This document shows, one piece after another, positions 4,963 through 5,930 of a stretch of DNA of 5,930 nt. The position numbers and the translations under genes are program-made. Source of the DNA: Draconibacterium sp. (GTDB lineage: Bacteria; Bacteroidota; Bacteroidia; Bacteroidales; Prolixibacteraceae); contig WGCT01000519.1 of NCBI GenBank assembly GCA_015493625.1, forward strand, positions 1 through 5,930, in the 5' to 3' direction. The notes below the pieces were generated by a model that was given only the letters and a program-made list of their open reading frames with translations, had not been told where the DNA came from and did not search any database. The first letter of the stretch is position 1. Each line of letters opens with the position of its first letter.

Positions 4963-5930
4963 ATGAAGAAAGTTGCAATAGGAGTTGATATTGGCGGAAC
5001 AAATACTGCCATTGGAGTAGTAGATCCGGAAGGAAACGTTATGGTTAATAGTGGTATTCCAACACCATCACACGGAGACATTAACCAGTATATTTCAGAT
5101 TTATCGGAAGCCATTAACGGGCTTATTAATTCGGTTAAACTTTTAAATGACGATATTCAGGTTCTTGGAATCGGAATTGGTGCACCCAACGGAAACTACT
5201 ATAACGGAACCATTGAATATGCTACAAATTTATCTTTTAACGGAGTGGTTCACCTGGTAAAACTCCTTCGGAGCCATTTCCCAGATATGCAAGCACTGGC
5301 ATTAACAAACGATGCAAATGCTGCCGCAATTGGCGAAATGATATACGGTGGAGCTAAAGGAATGCAGAATTTTGTAATGATGACTTTAGGAACCGGTGTG
5401 GGAAGTGGTGTTGTTGTGAACGGAGAACTTGTTTATGGAAGCGATGGTTTTGCCGGAGAAATAGGGCACACTACATTGGTTGCCGGTGGACGCCCGTGTG
5501 GCTGTTCGGCATTGGGGCATTTAGAAGCATATTGCTCGGCACCCGGAATGAAACGAACTGCTTTCGAATTGTTGGCTCATTACAATGCTAACGACAGTTT
5601 GTTGGCCGATAAATCGTACAAAGAGTTAGACTCAAAAATGATTTATGACGCTGCTGTTCAAGGCGACAAAGTAGCTCTTGAAGTGTTCGAAAAAACAGGT
5701 GCATGGCTAGGTCAGGGATTGGCCGATACTGTACACCATTTGAGCCCCGAAGCAATTTTCCTTTTCGGTGGCCCAACTGCTGCTGGCGATTTTATTTTTA
5801 AACCAACAAAAGAGGGAATGGAAAAACATCTTCTTCCTATTTTTAAAAATAAAATACCAATTCTTCCATCGAAATTAAAAGCCGGCGATGCTGCTATTGT
5901 TGGAGCAAGTGCACTGGTTTGGAAGGAGTT
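4963..5930 (+). CDS. ROK-family sugar kinase, probable glucokinase (3' end outside window)
   Basis: The frame is open from the ATG at 4963 to the window edge: 322 codons plus two bases, with no stop. ROK glucokinases are about 320, so only a few codons are probably missing. The enzyme would phosphorylate a hexose, most likely glucose, with ATP in the cytoplasm. Landmarks are the phosphate-binding DIGGT (9-13), GIGAPNG (71-77), the catalytic-region TNDANAAAIGE (115-125) with D117 as likely base, LGTGVGSG (142-149), GFAGEIGH (162-169) with sugar-binding E166 and H169, and E188. The zinc motif reads CGCSALGHLE (179-188) instead of the usual CxCGxxGCxE, so the third cysteine is H186. In-frame ATGs at 4894 and 4900 would add 23 or 21 residues, but the family starts just before DxGGT, so 4963 is preferred. 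It lies 189 bp after the transporter gene, which supports a sugar uptake and activation role. A GlcNAc or mannose kinase, rather than glucokinase, is possible. Confidence 0.88.
   Translation, partial: MKKVAIGVDIGGTNTAIGVVDPEGNVMVNSGIPTPSHGDINQYISDLSEAINGLINSVKLLNDDIQVLGIGIGAPNGNYYNGTIEYATNLSFNGVVHLVKLLRSHFPDMQALALTNDANAAAIGEMIYGGAKGMQNFVMMTLGTGVGSGVVVNGELVYGSDGFAGEIGHTTLVAGGRPCGCSALGHLEAYCSAPGMKRTAFELLAHYNANDSLLADKSYKELDSKMIYDAAVQGDKVALEVFEKTGAWLGQGLADTVHHLSPEAIFLFGGPTAAGDFIFKPTKEGMEKHLLPIFKNKIPILPSKLKAGDAAIVGASALVWKE

Overview
The window looks like a piece of a Bacteroidota chromosome. Four things point that way. Start codons follow A-rich stretches with almost no Shine-Dalgarno sequence. 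The first operon has a TAnnTTTG-type -7 promoter box. The DNA is moderately AT-rich. The proteins resemble Bacteroidota homologues, and a marine Marinilabiliales-like member is a guess from recall only. All genes found are on the + strand, and no RNA gene, IS element, CRISPR array or phage gene was seen.

Region 1 (1-3081): a short AT-rich leader with a promoter and a near-perfect Crp/Fnr-type palindrome, followed by a complete three-gene operon for proton-translocating NAD(P)+ transhydrogenase. The genes are pntAA (NAD(H)-binding domain I, 179-1309), pntAB (three-helix membrane subunit, 1321-1632) and pntB (membrane domain plus NADP(H)-binding domain III, 1639-3081). This is the split Rhodospirillum/Thermus-type layout. 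The gaps are 11 and 6 nt, so the genes are almost certainly co-transcribed. Together they move hydride from NADH to NADP+ using the proton gradient.

Region 2 (3082-3510): 429 bp without a gene. It holds a strong 14-bp-stem hairpin just after pntB, a triple tandem octamer (CTTTGCGR) and a 22-bp dyad just before the next gene.

Region 3 (3511-5930): an FHS/FucP-like major facilitator sugar transporter (3511-4773) with an intrinsic terminator. After 189 bp of leader, containing a palindrome and a foldable hairpin, comes a ROK-family sugar kinase (4963 to the window edge, nearly complete, stop codon not reached). The pair suggests uptake of a free hexose followed by cytoplasmic phosphorylation. 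The transhydrogenase and the sugar module may be metabolically linked (NADPH supply and glucose-6-phosphate supply), but the sequence does not show co-regulation beyond a shared 9-mer in two upstream palindromes.

No clearly new multi-gene system is present. The best leads are residue-level and regulatory. The transhydrogenase seems to lack the channel histidine at both known alternative positions. The transporter lacks both FucP proton-coupling acids. The kinase has a variant zinc site. There are several uncatalogued-looking palindromes and hairpins between genes.
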